Shown in pieces: positions 27,760 through 37,280 of a stretch of DNA of 46,078 bases (position 1 is its first letter; the number at the start of each line of letters is the position of its first letter). The notes beneath the pieces are model-generated. The model did not search any database, had not been told where the DNA came from, and saw nothing but the letters and a program-made list of their open reading frames with translations. A program made the translations under genes and the position numbers. Origin of the DNA: Syntrophomonadaceae bacterium (lineage in GTDB: Bacteria; Bacillota; Syntrophomonadia; Syntrophomonadales; Syntrophomonadaceae). Where the stretch lies: the NCBI GenBank assembly GCA_012522955.1, contig JAAYJK010000008.1, forward strand, positions 1 to 46,078, in the 5' to 3' direction.

Positions 27760-29061
27760 TTAAAGTTTCCGTTTATCGATTACTCTCTTGGCTTTGCCTT
27801 CGCTTCTTTCTAGGGTCTTAGGTTCTACCAGGCGAACCCGAACTGCAATACCCAGAGCACTTTCCAGTTCCTTGCCGATTTGCAGGCCCAGGTTCTCCAT
27901 TTTTCTAACTTCATCACTAAATACTGATTCTGAAACCTCTACATGGACTTCCAGTTCGTCCAGGTTGCCCCTCCTATCCACTACCAACAGGTAATGCGGT
28001 TCTACTCCCGGTATATTTAAGAGTACGCTTTCAACCATGGAGGGAAATACATTGACCCCCCGAATAATAACCATATCATCTGAACGCCCCAGCACTTTAG
28101 CCATTCGGGTATGGGTTCTGCCACATTCACAGACAGATCGGTTCAGGGTGCTTAAGTCTCGAGTGCGATATCTAATTATGGGCAGAGCCTCTTTGGTAAC
28201 GGTGGTTAAAACCAGTTCTCCGGGCGCACTGTCTGGCAGCACTTCGCAGGTCTCAGGATCAATGATTTCAGGAATAAAATGGTCCTCTGCTATATGTAGT
28301 CCATTTTTAATGGGGCATTCTATAGCTACCCCGGGTCCAATTATTTCACTTAGTCCATAAATATCATAGGCATCTATTTCCAGTTTGCTTTCAATCTCCC
28401 TGCGCATATTCTCGGACCAGGGTTCAGCTCCAAATACTCCTGCTTTCAACTTCAAATCAGAAGGCTTTATTCCCATCTCCAGCATAACTTCGTGCATAAA
28501 AAGTGCATATGACGGAGTGCAGGTTAAAATACTGCTGCCAAAATCCTGCATCAACATTATCTGTCTTTTAGTGTTGCCGCCCGAGGTGGGTATTACTGAA
28601 GCTCCGATTTTCTCTGCTCCATAATGTGCTCCCAGGCCTCCGGTAAAAAGTCCATATCCATATGAATTCTGAATTACCGAATACCTGCTAGCCCCGGCGC
28701 TGTATAGAGCCCGAGCCATCAATTCAGCCCAGGTGTCTATATCTTTGCTGGTATAACCAACCACAGTTGGTTTGCCTGTAGTTCCTGAAGAAGAGTGTAT
28801 TCGAACCACATCACTCATAGGCACAGCAAACAAGCCGAAAGGATAATTGTCTCTTAAGTCCTGCTTGGTGGTAAAGGGCAGTATGTTCAGGTCTTCTATC
28901 TTTCTGATGTCCTCGGGTTTTACTCCCGCCTGCTCCATTTTTTCTCTATAAGCGGGGACAAAAGCATAAACTCGATATACTGTTTCCTGCAGCCTTCTCA
29001 GCTGCAGTTTTTCCAAATATTCTCTAGGCATACATTCTTTTTCTTTATCCCAATAATTCAT
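27760..29061 (-). CDS. paaK: Phenylacetate-CoA ligase (AMP-forming)
   Basis: This 433-residue member of the adenylate-forming family activates aryl acids as CoA thioesters. The phosphate-binding loop [15 protein letters not shown] lies at about 90-104, the adenylate motif [10 protein letters not shown] follows, and IRYRTRDLS and [16 protein letters not shown] mark the hinge and C-terminal domain. The ATG at 29061 follows AGGAGG and overlaps the upstream stop by one base (TAATG). In anaerobes the family is often paired with indolepyruvate oxidoreductase; no such gene is here, so the real acid could differ from phenylacetate. Confidence 0.9.
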   Translation of the reverse strand: MNYWDKEKECMPREYLEKLQLRRLQETVYRVYAFVPAYREKMEQAGVKPEDIRKIEDLNILPFTTKQDLRDNYPFGLFAVPMSDVVRIHSSSGTTGKPTVVGYTSKDIDTWAELMARALYSAGASRYSVIQNSYGYGLFTGGLGAHYGAEKIGASVIPTSGGNTKRQIMLMQDFGSSILTCTPSYALFMHEVMLEMGIKPSDLKLKAGVFGAEPWSENMRREIESKLEIDAYDIYGLSEIIGPGVAIECPIKNGLHIAEDHFIPEIIDPETCEVLPDSAPGELVLTTVTKEALPIIRYRTRDLSTLNRSVCECGRTHTRMAKVLGRSDDMVIIRGVNVFPSMVESVLLNIPGVEPHYLLVVDRRGNLDELEVHVEVSESVFSDEVRKMENLGLQIGKELESALGIAVRVRLVEPKTLERSEGKAKRVIDKRKL

Positions 29062-29768
29062 TATTCTACCTCCTGTTTTCTTATTCCTGCCAATGTATAT
29101 TCTTGGCAGCAGTTCTTTAGGGGACATTTCAAACACTGAGGCCGCTTCTTATGGCAGCATTCAGCTCCCAAAGCCACCAGAAGAGCATGAAATTCATTGT
29201 AAAGCTCTACCTGCCTAGCCAGATGGGCCTGTATATAATCCTGCATTTCAGCATAACTGATATTCTCCTCTACCAAGCCTAAACGATAAAAAATTCTTTT
29301 GGTATAGGTATCCACTACAAAGATCGCTTTATGGCCGGCATATAGCAAGATAGAATCAGCAGTTTCCGGCCCTATCCCCCATACACCTAGCAATTGACTT
29401 CTCAGCACTTCTAAAGGAGTCTGGAACATGGATTCCAGCTGGCCCTGGTATTGCAATTCTATAAATCCCAGCATGGCCTTAATTTTCTTGGCCTTCTGAC
29501 GATTATACAAGGCGGGTTTAATAAGATCTGCCAGCTTACTCTCGGGTAAATCCAGCAGGTCTTGGTAGCCCAAGAGCCCCTCCCCTTTAAGATTTTCTAT
29601 GGCCTTCTCCACATTTTTCCAGGCTACAGCCTGGGTTAATATGGCTCCTATTATTACTTCCAGCTGGCTATCAGCAGGCCACCAGCCCCGAGGACCATAG
29701 TGTTCGTACAAGTTTTTATAAATTTGACCAATGATAGATCTAAGCTCTGGCATCTTATCCCTCTTCAT
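29061..29768 (-). CDS. Endonuclease III-like DNA glycosylase with Fe-S cluster
   Basis: This 235-residue HhH-GPD protein has the helix-hairpin-helix [19 protein letters not shown] at about 127-143, the catalytic aspartate D153 in [10 protein letters not shown] and the C-terminal 4Fe-4S cysteines C205, C212, C215 and C221 with Nth spacing. The lysine that Nth uses for its lyase reaction is replaced by Glu135, so it is more likely a monofunctional base glycosylase than a true endonuclease III. The ATG overlaps the tcdA stop (ATGA), and its own stop overlaps the paaK start, so the three genes are translationally coupled. Confidence 0.85.
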   Translation of the reverse strand: MKRDKMPELRSIIGQIYKNLYEHYGPRGWWPADSQLEVIIGAILTQAVAWKNVEKAIENLKGEGLLGYQDLLDLPESKLADLIKPALYNRQKAKKIKAMLGFIELQYQGQLESMFQTPLEVLRSQLLGVWGIGPETADSILLYAGHKAIFVVDTYTKRIFYRLGLVEENISYAEMQDYIQAHLARQVELYNEFHALLVALGAECCHKKRPQCLKCPLKNCCQEYTLAGIRKQEVE

Positions 29769-30475
29769 AATTCTGTTCTATCCTGCCATCCCATCAGGCT
29801 ATTAACGGTATGAGCTGCTAAGAGCAGCCCAGCGGTGGCAGTAACATATATCATACTCCCCAGTTCCCGGCCCTTTAGCAATGGCAGTTCCTGGGAATAC
29901 ACCACCTTAAGCCCTGAGTATATGCCCTGTTTGCGCAGCTCACGCCTTATCCTGCGAGCTACTGGACAGATACTGGTATCCTTGATATCGGCAATTTTAA
30001 GTAAAAGGGGGTTGATGCGGTTAGCGGTACCCATGGAACTAATAATGGGAATATCCTGGTTCAGGCAGGTCTTGATTAAATGGATTTTATCTTGAAAAGA
30101 ATCGATGGCATCAATAAGATAGTCACAGTTGCCTCCCGTAATGATTGAGCTGTTCTCTTCATTATAGGGGCAGGTAAAGTAATTCAGGGTTAGATCGGGA
30201 TTAATCTGCAACATCCTGGCGGCCATTACCTCAGTTTTATACTGGCCCAAAGTAGAACTCAAGGCTGGCAATTGCCGATTAATATTGCTTTCTTCAACGC
30301 GATCCGGATCCACTATGGTAATATGGCCTACCCCGCAACGGCATAAAGCTTCGGCGGCATGAGAACCTACCCCGCCCAAGCCAAGTACCGTAACCCGGGA
30401 TGCCTTTAGTTTTTCCAGGCCTGCTTTTCCTGTCAGCAACTGAGTTTTTTGAAAATAACGGTCCATACTGTTCAT
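29765..30475 (-). CDS. tcdA: tRNA threonylcarbamoyladenosine dehydratase TcdA
   Basis: This 236-residue E1-like enzyme uses ATP to cyclise t6A at position 37 of tRNA to ct6A. It shows the nucleotide loop LGLGGVGSHAAEALCR, then DPDRVEESNINRQLPAL, and DAIDSFQDKIHLI, as in Bacillus YrvM. The start is the ATG at 30475 (a second ATG lies three codons in). It is downstream of aspS with the 6S RNA between, the same arrangement as in Bacillus. The C-terminus is slightly shorter than in the Bacillus protein. Confidence 0.92.
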   Translation of the reverse strand: MNSMDRYFQKTQLLTGKAGLEKLKASRVTVLGLGGVGSHAAEALCRCGVGHITIVDPDRVEESNINRQLPALSSTLGQYKTEVMAARMLQINPDLTLNYFTCPYNEENSSIITGGNCDYLIDAIDSFQDKIHLIKTCLNQDIPIISSMGTANRINPLLLKIADIKDTSICPVARRIRRELRKQGIYSGLKVVYSQELPLLKGRELGSMIYVTATAGLLLAAHTVNSLMGWQDRTEL

Positions 30476-30537
30476 AAGCCGCCATCGACCTCATCTTATT
30501 ATTGGGTAAAAGATCCGGGATTAATCATATATAGGCA

Positions 30538-30732
30538 AAAAAACACCCCACCGAGCCGTGGTCGCCGTGGGTTTAACCTGCTTTGCAGGTGGGTGCCTTC
30601 CCGCGCAATTGATGTGTCCCCATACAGGGCATGCAGGCCTTACGCGGAGTTCAGGCTCCCTAAGTGTTGGTGTTGGAAAAACTTTTCCGGCTTCTCACGT
30701 ACACAGCAGGGATTCTCGCTCAATCTCTGTTT
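30538..30732 (-). ncRNA. ssrS: 6S RNA (ssrS / bsrA type)
   Basis: The aspS-tcdA gap holds a GC-rich, structured minus-strand element of about 195 bases with its own promoter upstream and a T-run at its 3' end. The ends can pair through ATTGAGC near the 5' end and GCTCGGT near the 3' end, with G-U pairs, leaving a long internal hairpin-rich region. Length, closing stem and position match 6S RNA, which lies between aspS and yrvM in Bacillus. 6S RNA binds sigma A RNA polymerase and serves as a regulatory decoy. The exact ends are inferred from promoter and T-run. Confidence 0.75.
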
Positions 30733-30738
30733 AAAAAA

Positions 30739-30767
30739 AATATACCACAGAATCAAGATTTCAGCAA
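30739..30767 (-). promoter_or_regulatory. Promoter of the 6S RNA
   Basis: On the minus strand TTGCTG (30762-30767) is followed after exactly 17 bases by TATATT (30739-30744), placing the start near 30732. It lies between the aspS stop and the structured RNA. Confidence 0.75.
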
Positions 30768-30804
30768 CAAGACTGGACTGTTATAATAATCCAAGAAATT
30801 GTTC

Positions 30805-32565
30805 TTATTTCTCCCTGATTTTAATAGCCAGCTCTCTTAATTGTTTATTGCTTACGGCCGAAGGAGCATTAGTTAAGGGACAGGATGCGCTTTGGGTTTT
30901 GGGAAAGGCTATAACGTCTCGTATACTGCTTCGACCGCCCATAATCATTGCCAAGCGATCTATGCCAAAGGCAATACCCCCATGGGGAGGAGTTCCATAT
31001 TCAAAAGCGTCCAGCATGTATCCGAATTTATCCCGCACTTCTTCAAATGACATCCCCAGCAGGGAAAATACTTTTTCCTGCCACTCTCTCTGGTGTATTC
31101 TTATGCTGCCGCCCCCAATTTCAGTACCGTTCAAGACCAGATCATAAGCTCTGGCCTTGATACCCTCGGGGTTATTATCCAGCCTATCCAAGTCCGATAG
31201 CCGAGGGGAGGTAAACATATGATGAACGGCTACATAACGCCCTTCCTCCTGATCATATTCAAATAGGGGGAAATCATAAATCCACATAAAATTAAGCTCA
31301 TCTTTATCAATCAGGTCCAGGCGACGAGCCAGTTCCATTCTTAAGAATCCCAATACTCTTGACACTATCTCCTGCTTATCAGCAGCAAATAGTATCAGGT
31401 CTCCGGGTTGGGCATCCAGGGCGGACATTATTTCCTCTATTTCCTGAGCCTTCAAAAACTTGGTAATAGGAGATTTGAGCTCCTTTTCACTTACTACAAT
31501 CCATGCCATGCCTTTGGCTCCATAATCAATTGCTAATTGCCCCAGCTGATCGATTTCCCGCCTTTTAAAGGAGGCGCAGCCTTTAGCATTGATGGCCCTT
31601 ACCACTCCCCCGGCCTGAATGGCACTGGAGAAAACCTGAAACTGAGATTGGGCCATAATTTCAGTCAAATCTACAATTTCCAAGCCGAATCTGAGATCCG
31701 GGGCATCACTGCCATATTTCTTCATAGCCTCATCATAGGACAGGCGGGGAAAAGGAATATTAATATCCCGGTTTATGCCCACTTTAAATATAAGGGCCAT
31801 CATTTCTTCCATCAGCCCCATTATATCTTCTTCATCGATAAAGGACATTTCAATATCCAGTTGAGTAAATTCCGGCTGCCGGTCGGCCCTCAGGTCTTCA
31901 TCCCGAAAGCAACGGGCCACCTGAAAATACTTTTCCATACCTGCTACCATCAACAATTGTTTGAATATCTGTGGAGATTGAGGCAAAGCAAAGAACTCCC
32001 CGTGGTGAACCCGGCTGGGAACCAGGTAATCCCGGGCTCCTTCAGGACTGCTCTTAGTGAGCATAGGGGTTTCAATTTCAAGAAAACCTCTGCTATCCAG
32101 AAAATCCCGCATAGTTTTCACTACCCGGTGCCTGAGCATTAAATTTTCCCTCATCTCTCCTCTCCTCAGATCCAGATAACGGTACTTAAGACGTAAATTC
32201 TCATCCACATCGATACCATCTTCAATGTAGAATGGAGGAGTTTTGGCCGTGTTCATGATTTCCATTTTCTGCACATAGATTTCAATTTTACCAGTTTTCA
32301 GATTAGGATTCTCGGTGTCCGCTGGCCGCAGACTCACCTTGCCCTGTACCGCTACCACATATTCGCTTCTAACCTGCTCAGCCAGGTGGAAGGCATCCTG
32401 GTTAACTTCAGGACTGAATACTACCTGAATTAAGCCTGAACGATCACGCAAATCGATAAATATAAGTCCTCCATGATCCCTTCGGCTATCTACCCAGCCA
32501 TTTAATACCACCTGTACGCCAACATCTTTAACCTCCAGGCCAGTAGCATTATGAGTTCTTTTCAT
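30805..32565 (-). CDS. aspS: Aspartyl-tRNA synthetase
   Basis: This 586-residue bacterial-type class II synthetase has the N-terminal OB anticodon domain (GWVDSRRDHGGLIFIDLRDR), the catalytic core with FLEIETPMLTKSSPEGARDY and FRDEDLRADRQPEFTQLDIE, the bacterial GAD insert (about 290-420) and motif 3 GIAFGIDRLAMIM. It charges tRNA-Asp; whether it also charges tRNA-Asn cannot be judged by eye. The ATG at 32565 lies 14 bp after hisS, a standard Firmicute pair. Confidence 0.97.
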   Translation of the reverse strand: MKRTHNATGLEVKDVGVQVVLNGWVDSRRDHGGLIFIDLRDRSGLIQVVFSPEVNQDAFHLAEQVRSEYVVAVQGKVSLRPADTENPNLKTGKIEIYVQKMEIMNTAKTPPFYIEDGIDVDENLRLKYRYLDLRRGEMRENLMLRHRVVKTMRDFLDSRGFLEIETPMLTKSSPEGARDYLVPSRVHHGEFFALPQSPQIFKQLLMVAGMEKYFQVARCFRDEDLRADRQPEFTQLDIEMSFIDEEDIMGLMEEMMALIFKVGINRDINIPFPRLSYDEAMKKYGSDAPDLRFGLEIVDLTEIMAQSQFQVFSSAIQAGGVVRAINAKGCASFKRREIDQLGQLAIDYGAKGMAWIVVSEKELKSPITKFLKAQEIEEIMSALDAQPGDLILFAADKQEIVSRVLGFLRMELARRLDLIDKDELNFMWIYDFPLFEYDQEEGRYVAVHHMFTSPRLSDLDRLDNNPEGIKARAYDLVLNGTEIGGGSIRIHQREWQEKVFSLLGMSFEEVRDKFGYMLDAFEYGTPPHGGIAFGIDRLAMIMGGRSSIRDVIAFPKTQSASCPLTNAPSAVSNKQLRELAIKIREK

Positions 32566-32579
32566 CTGCCTTTATCCTC

Positions 32580-33848
32580 CTAATCTATCAGCAAAGTTCT
32601 GCTTACAGCACGCAGCATATCGCTTTCGGCCACTTGAAACTGTTCTTTGGTGCGCATATTCCTCAGAGTAATAAAGCCTTTTTCCACCTCTTCTTCACCC
32701 AGAAGAATTACCAGGCGGGCTCCTATTTTATCAGCAAATTTCATCTGAGCCCGGGCTTTACGATTATTGTAATCCTTTTCTGCTTTTATACCGGCCCCCC
32801 GCAACATTTGCAGTATTTTCATCCCCTGAGCTTCATAAGCCGAATCCATTACCGCTATAAAAACATCCATTTCAGGTGGTGAAGGCAGTTTTTCTCCCCT
32901 TTGTTCCACCGCTAATAACAACCTTTCAATGCCCAAGGCAAATCCTATTCCGGGTAAATCAGGTCCGCCGCACTGCTCAACCAGTCCATTATAGCGTCCT
33001 CCACCTCCCACTGCACTCTGGGCTCCAATCCCCGGAATATGTATTTCAAATGCTGTATTGGTATAATAATCCAGACCTCGCACCAACTTATCATCGTGTA
33101 TGAATGTAATCCCCTGCTGGGCTAGAGCTCCTTTTACCTGATCATAGTGGTTCAGACAGTTCTCACACAAGTTAGCAGCGAGAGTAGGATAGCCTTCAAT
33201 AGCCTGGTGACAGGTTTCATTCTTGCAATCCAATACCCGCAAGGGGTTATTAATATATCTAGCCTGACAGTCCGGACACAAGTTGTCCTGGTAGGGCCGG
33301 ATAAAGTCTATCAACCTCTGCCGGTATTGACCCCGGCATTGGGGACAGCCTACTGAATTTAGGTGCAATTCGTATTCCTCCAGACCCAGTCGTGCCAAGA
33401 CTTCCAAGAGCAGCATAATTACTTCCCCATCCAGGTAAGGATTATTGCTGCCGAAGGCTTCTGCTCCAAACTGATGAAACTGGCGATACCGGCCGGTCTG
33501 GGGACGGTCATATCTGAACATGGGTCCTATATAGTACCATTTAACCGGCAAAAGACCTGCATAGCTGCTGTGTTCAATCAAGGCTCGGGCACAGGATGCA
33601 GTACCCTCCGGACGCAGGGTAAGACTGCGACCTGATTTGTCGTTAAAGGTATACATTTCTTTGCTTACTATATCAGTGGTTTCCCCTACCCCTCGTTGGA
33701 ACAACTCCGTATGTTCAAATATGGGTACTCTTATTTCCCGATAGCCGTAAACTTCTGCGGTTTCTTTCATAATACTCTCAATATAATGCCACTTGGAAGA
33801 GTCTCCTGGCAGAATATCATATGTACCTCTGGGCGCTTTGGTCAGCAT
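32580..33848 (-). CDS. hisS: Histidyl-tRNA synthetase
   Basis: This 422-residue class II synthetase has RGTYDILPGDSSKW at the start, motif 2 GRYRQFHQFGAEAFG, the histidine A motif LVRGLDYYTNTAFEI and motif 3 GIGFALGIERLLLA, then a C-terminal anticodon-binding domain. The ATG at 33848 is chosen because it follows TGGAGG and gives the family N-terminus; a longer frame adds 18 unrelated residues. It follows hemZ and precedes aspS. I see no His T-box in the 67-bp gap. Confidence 0.96.
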   Translation of the reverse strand: MLTKAPRGTYDILPGDSSKWHYIESIMKETAEVYGYREIRVPIFEHTELFQRGVGETTDIVSKEMYTFNDKSGRSLTLRPEGTASCARALIEHSSYAGLLPVKWYYIGPMFRYDRPQTGRYRQFHQFGAEAFGSNNPYLDGEVIMLLLEVLARLGLEEYELHLNSVGCPQCRGQYRQRLIDFIRPYQDNLCPDCQARYINNPLRVLDCKNETCHQAIEGYPTLAANLCENCLNHYDQVKGALAQQGITFIHDDKLVRGLDYYTNTAFEIHIPGIGAQSAVGGGGRYNGLVEQCGGPDLPGIGFALGIERLLLAVEQRGEKLPSPPEMDVFIAVMDSAYEAQGMKILQMLRGAGIKAEKDYNNRKARAQMKFADKIGARLVILLGEEEVEKGFITLRNMRTKEQFQVAESDMLRAVSRTLLID

Positions 33849-33915
33849 ATATTTCCTCCAAACCTGAATTACACCAGCATTTATAGCAGGCATGGTTTTC
33901 ATTCCTTGGATAATT

Positions 33916-35400
33916 CTAATTTAAGGCCCAGAGCTTGTCAACTTTGCGTTTTATCAGCTTTTCTATTGATTCCACATAAGCTTGTGGATCTTTAGGCTGG
34001 TAAAAGGAAGAAAGCCGCCAATCCAGGGGACGGATAAACTTGCTGGCTGCACCTCCCCCCAAACCGATGATGGTCTGCCTTTCTTCCATCATCTGTATAT
34101 TGTAGATACATTCATCTCCCGGCTGGGCATAACCGATATTCTCCATGGCCGCTGACATGTACTTTTGCCGGTACATATAGTAAGGCTGGTAATCGTCTGC
34201 CCGCAAGCAGGCGGAAAACAATTCCACCCCTTTTTGCACTTGGCTTACCTGGTGCTCCTTGCTTCCTGTTGCTTCTGCCTCGGCCATGAGGGAACCCCTT
34301 TTACGAGCCAAGGTATGAACAGTTACGTTATCTGGGTCTAATTCGAGAATCTTCTCTGCTGTGTAAAGATATTCCGGGATGCCTTCTCCCGGTAATCCCA
34401 CTATTAAATCCATATTAAGTTTTTTGATACCTGCTGTTCTTACCCATTCAACCGATCGCAACACTCCTTTCTGATCATGATTCCGGCCTATCCTTTTTAA
34501 GGTGGAATCATTCATGCTTTGAGGATTAACGCAAATCCGATTTACCCCGGCTTGTTTCATAAGCATTAACTTAGTGGGGCTCAGGGTATCCGGTCTGCCT
34601 GCCTCTACTGTGATCTCCTGAGTTAGCGGGCTGATGAAGCGTTCTTGCAACAAATCCAACAAGGCTTCCAGATCCGCTTCGGAGAGCACAGTAGGGGTAC
34701 CTCCGCCGATGTAAATATTTTGAATGGCTATCCCCTGTTCTTGCAGATAAACTCCGATCTTCTCCATTTCATAATGCAGGGCCCGTAAAAAGGGTTTTAG
34801 CTGTAGCTCGTAGTTGCTTAACACTGCAGCCGGAAAAGAACAATAATAACAACGACTGGGGCAAAAGGGAACCCCAATGTATACACTCAGTGATTTCCGA
34901 GCCTGTTCCCGGGACAACAAAAAAGCCCGGTTATTCAAGGCTACCTCCAACAATAGGGCAGCTTTGTCTGCTTGCAGCATATAATCCTTCTGCAAAATCT
35001 GCTCTATTTTATCCGGGCTGAATCCTTCATCCAATAAACGATGCACCAGTTTAACCGGTCTTACCCCGGTCAACAGGCCGTAGGGATTAATGTTTCTCCC
35101 GGTGTGCTCACAGAGCAAATGGTAGGTAAAACGGCGGGCCAGCCACTTGCCCTCCTGGCTCAACTCCTCCTGATCACCCAATGCGTGCTTTTCACTCTTT
35201 AGGGTTTCTTTGTCTTTAGCCTTTATGTCCCCCCTGATACAGAGTGTATTTTCATGCCAGGCCATATTTATCTGGATGCCAACTTCCTCCTGAGGGTTGG
35301 AGCCGACTATAATCCGGCACCCAGGAAAAGCCAGTCGGATCAATTCATGTAAAGAGTTATAAAGTTGTTCCGGCTTAAAATTACAATAAATTAACATCAT
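33916..35400 (-). CDS. hemZ: Radical SAM coproporphyrinogen III oxidase-like protein HemZ
   Basis: This 494-residue radical SAM enzyme carries the HemZ arrangement: an N-terminal domain of about 170 residues, then the cluster motif C180-PSR-C184-YY-C187, IYIGGGTPTVLSEADLEALL and GLPGEGIPEYL. The family is named for oxygen-independent coproporphyrinogen oxidation, but many members are not proven haem enzymes, and no other haem gene is near. The start overlaps the pheA stop (ATATGATG), so the two are coupled. Confidence 0.88.
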   Translation of the reverse strand: MMLIYCNFKPEQLYNSLHELIRLAFPGCRIIVGSNPQEEVGIQINMAWHENTLCIRGDIKAKDKETLKSEKHALGDQEELSQEGKWLARRFTYHLLCEHTGRNINPYGLLTGVRPVKLVHRLLDEGFSPDKIEQILQKDYMLQADKAALLLEVALNNRAFLLSREQARKSLSVYIGVPFCPSRCYYCSFPAAVLSNYELQLKPFLRALHYEMEKIGVYLQEQGIAIQNIYIGGGTPTVLSEADLEALLDLLQERFISPLTQEITVEAGRPDTLSPTKLMLMKQAGVNRICVNPQSMNDSTLKRIGRNHDQKGVLRSVEWVRTAGIKKLNMDLIVGLPGEGIPEYLYTAEKILELDPDNVTVHTLARKRGSLMAEAEATGSKEHQVSQVQKGVELFSACLRADDYQPYYMYRQKYMSAAMENIGYAQPGDECIYNIQMMEERQTIIGLGGGAASKFIRPLDWRLSSFYQPKDPQAYVESIEKLIKRKVDKLWALN

Positions 35401-36218
35401 ATATCTACCTTTCGACGATTATAGGAACCTAAAAATTTAAAGTCATGACAATAATACCGCAGTTCTTCCAGAGCCTGGTTTAACAGTTCCTGGGCACCAC
35501 CCACCTCAACTTCAATATAAAAGTAAAACCTACCCTGCTTCTTGGCATGAGACCGGGATTCAATTTTAATCAAATTTAGATTCTTAAGGGCAAAAATCTC
35601 CAGAGCTTTATATAGACTACCTGGGGTATCCGGCAGGGAACAGATCAAGCTGGCTTTTTCCCCGGCCCTGATATGAGGACTCTCTCTGCCAATATGCAAA
35701 AAGCGAGTAGCATTAGATTGGTTTTGTATATCCATTTCTATAACTTTCAGGCCATAAATACCTGCCGCCCTTAAGTTGCCAATAGCAGCTGCCTTTCTGC
35801 TCTCGCTCCCAGCGATCTGCAAGGCTTGGGCCGTACTACTGCTTACTTCGGTTCTAACACCACTCAAATGGTGGTGAATGAAATCTGAGCATTGCAGCAA
35901 AGCCATGGGATGAGATATGAGAAGTTCCAGCTCTTCCCCGACATATTTTTGTGCCCCTATTAGGTGCTGGCGTACAGGCATCACTATTTCCCCCTTGATA
36001 CCTACCGGGTATTCTAACAGACAATTAAGACAGACCTCTAGGGACCCGGCCTCAGAATTGTCAATGGGAACCATTAAATCTTTCACTTCTCCTCCCCCTA
36101 ACATGTGAAACAGGGCAGGGATACTGGGTGCAGCAGCTACTGTTACCTCTGGCCCCCAATACAACTTGGCTGCCTCTTCACTGAAGGTACCCCTTGGCCC
36201 CAAAACCCCACACAACAT
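35397..36218 (-). CDS. pheA: Prephenate dehydratase
   Basis: This 273-residue enzyme converts prephenate to phenylpyruvate for phenylalanine. The catalytic domain opens with LGPRGTFSEEAA and includes the active-site SNATRFLHIG (TRF motif). The C-terminal ACT domain (about 190-265) has LPDTPGSLYKALEIF and IESRSHAKKQGRFYFYIEVE, where ESRS replaces the common ESRP that binds Phe for feedback inhibition. No chorismate mutase domain is fused. It starts 1 bp after the aroF stop, under the Phe T-boxes. Confidence 0.95.
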   Translation of the reverse strand: MLCGVLGPRGTFSEEAAKLYWGPEVTVAAAPSIPALFHMLGGGEVKDLMVPIDNSEAGSLEVCLNCLLEYPVGIKGEIVMPVRQHLIGAQKYVGEELELLISHPMALLQCSDFIHHHLSGVRTEVSSSTAQALQIAGSESRKAAAIGNLRAAGIYGLKVIEMDIQNQSNATRFLHIGRESPHIRAGEKASLICSLPDTPGSLYKALEIFALKNLNLIKIESRSHAKKQGRFYFYIEVEVGGAQELLNQALEELRYYCHDFKFLGSYNRRKVDI

Positions 36219-36219
36219 A

Positions 36220-37062
36220 TTATTTTACCCTCCTTCCGCAAGCTCGAGCTATGGGATCGAGTTCCCGCATCAACTGACTGAATCCTTTGGGAGTAAGTGA
36301 TTGCGGTCCATCTGAGAAGGCTTTTTCCGGGTGGGGATGGACCTCTACCATAATACCATCTGCACCGGCGGCCAAAGCAGCTCGAGCCATAGGATTAACC
36401 AAGCTTCTTACTCCGGTTCCATGACTGGGGTCTACCATAACCGGCAAATGAGATATTTCCTTCACCAAAGCCACCCCGGATAAATCCAGGGTATTGCGGG
36501 TCCAGGGTTCAGCACTTCTTAATCCTCGCTCGCACATAATAACCTGATGGTTGCCCCCAGCCAGTATATATTCTGCCGCCAACAGCCATTCCTCTATAGT
36601 TGCTGATATTCCTCTTTTGAGCAATACCGGTTTATCAAGTCGGCCTAGCTTTTTCAGTAGGGAGTAATTATACATATTGCGAGCTCCTACCTGCAAGACA
36701 TCTGTATAATCTACCACCAGTTCAATGTCTTGGCTATCCATCAGCTCGGTAACCACCGGCATATTCATTTCCTGCCCCACCCGAGCCAATATCTTGAGAC
36801 CCTCCTCCCCATGTCCCTGGAAACTGTAGGGCGAAGTGCGGGGTTTATATGCTCCTCCCCGTAAGATGGAAGCGCCGGCTGCTCTGACCTTGAAAGCCGT
36901 TTCCTTTAATAGCTCTTCACTTTCAATTGCACAGGGTCCAGCTACTACTACAGTTTTTTCCCCTCCTACTATACAGCCCTTTATGTTCACCTGTGTATTC
37001 TGGGGATGCATAGCACGCGAGACCAATAAATGACTGTTTTCTTTAACCAATAACTGATTCAT
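36220..37062 (-). CDS. aroF: 3-deoxy-7-phosphoheptulonate (DAHP) synthase, AroA type I-beta
   Basis: This 280-residue enzyme joins PEP and erythrose 4-phosphate to begin aromatic amino acid synthesis. It shows [39 protein letters not shown] and [13 protein letters not shown], typical of the short KDO8P-like DAHP synthases. The ATG at 37062 follows AAGGAGGT. About 50 N-terminal residues precede the barrel, as in family members with a small regulatory region. It is the first gene after two T-box leaders, so its expression should follow tRNA-Phe charging. Confidence 0.95.
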   Translation of the reverse strand: MNQLLVKENSHLLVSRAMHPQNTQVNIKGCIVGGEKTVVVAGPCAIESEELLKETAFKVRAAGASILRGGAYKPRTSPYSFQGHGEEGLKILARVGQEMNMPVVTELMDSQDIELVVDYTDVLQVGARNMYNYSLLKKLGRLDKPVLLKRGISATIEEWLLAAEYILAGGNHQVIMCERGLRSAEPWTRNTLDLSGVALVKEISHLPVMVDPSHGTGVRSLVNPMARAALAAGADGIMVEVHPHPEKAFSDGPQSLTPKGFSQLMRELDPIARACGRRVK

Positions 37063-37068
37063 GAGCAA

Positions 37069-37280
37069 ACCTCCTTAAATATTTCATGGCCCCCTAACAT
37101 TAGCCATTAATTGACTTATGCTTGCGAGTGAAGATTTAAGATCGCTTGGGATTGCTTGTAAGGGCAAGCTGGCTTTAGTTGAGGCCAATTAAAACTTGAA
37201 ATAAGTTCGCTTTCCCTTGCAGAATCGCCCTGTTCCTTGTGCCAATCTTAAGTCTGCACCCATGAAGTTATTTTCCCATT
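37069..37280 (-). other. Leader between second T-box terminator and aroF
   Basis: These 212 bases are transcribed ahead of aroF only when both T-boxes read through. They contain a 24-codon frame (37189-37263) ending in Tyr-Phe-Lys-Phe, small hairpins such as GCTTG...CAAGC near 37154-37169, and the aroF ribosome binding site. No promoter or longer gene is evident. Confidence 0.45.
37189..37263 (-). CDS. Possible leader peptide (24 aa, Phe/Tyr near the end)
   Basis: An ATG at 37263 opens MGADLRLAQGTGRFCKGKRTYFKF, stopping at TAA 37189-37191. Three Phe and one Tyr fall in the last eleven residues, in a transcript for Phe synthesis genes. The ribosome binding site is weak (TGGGAA about 8 bases upstream), and I see no attenuator with a T-run after it, so it could be chance. 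Confidence 0.25.
   Translation of the reverse strand: MGADLRLAQGTGRFCKGKRTYFKF

Noticed and set aside
30449-31147. 232-codon plus-strand frame over the 6S RNA and the aspS end
   Set aside because: It is antisense to aspS and the structured RNA, and has no ribosome binding site.
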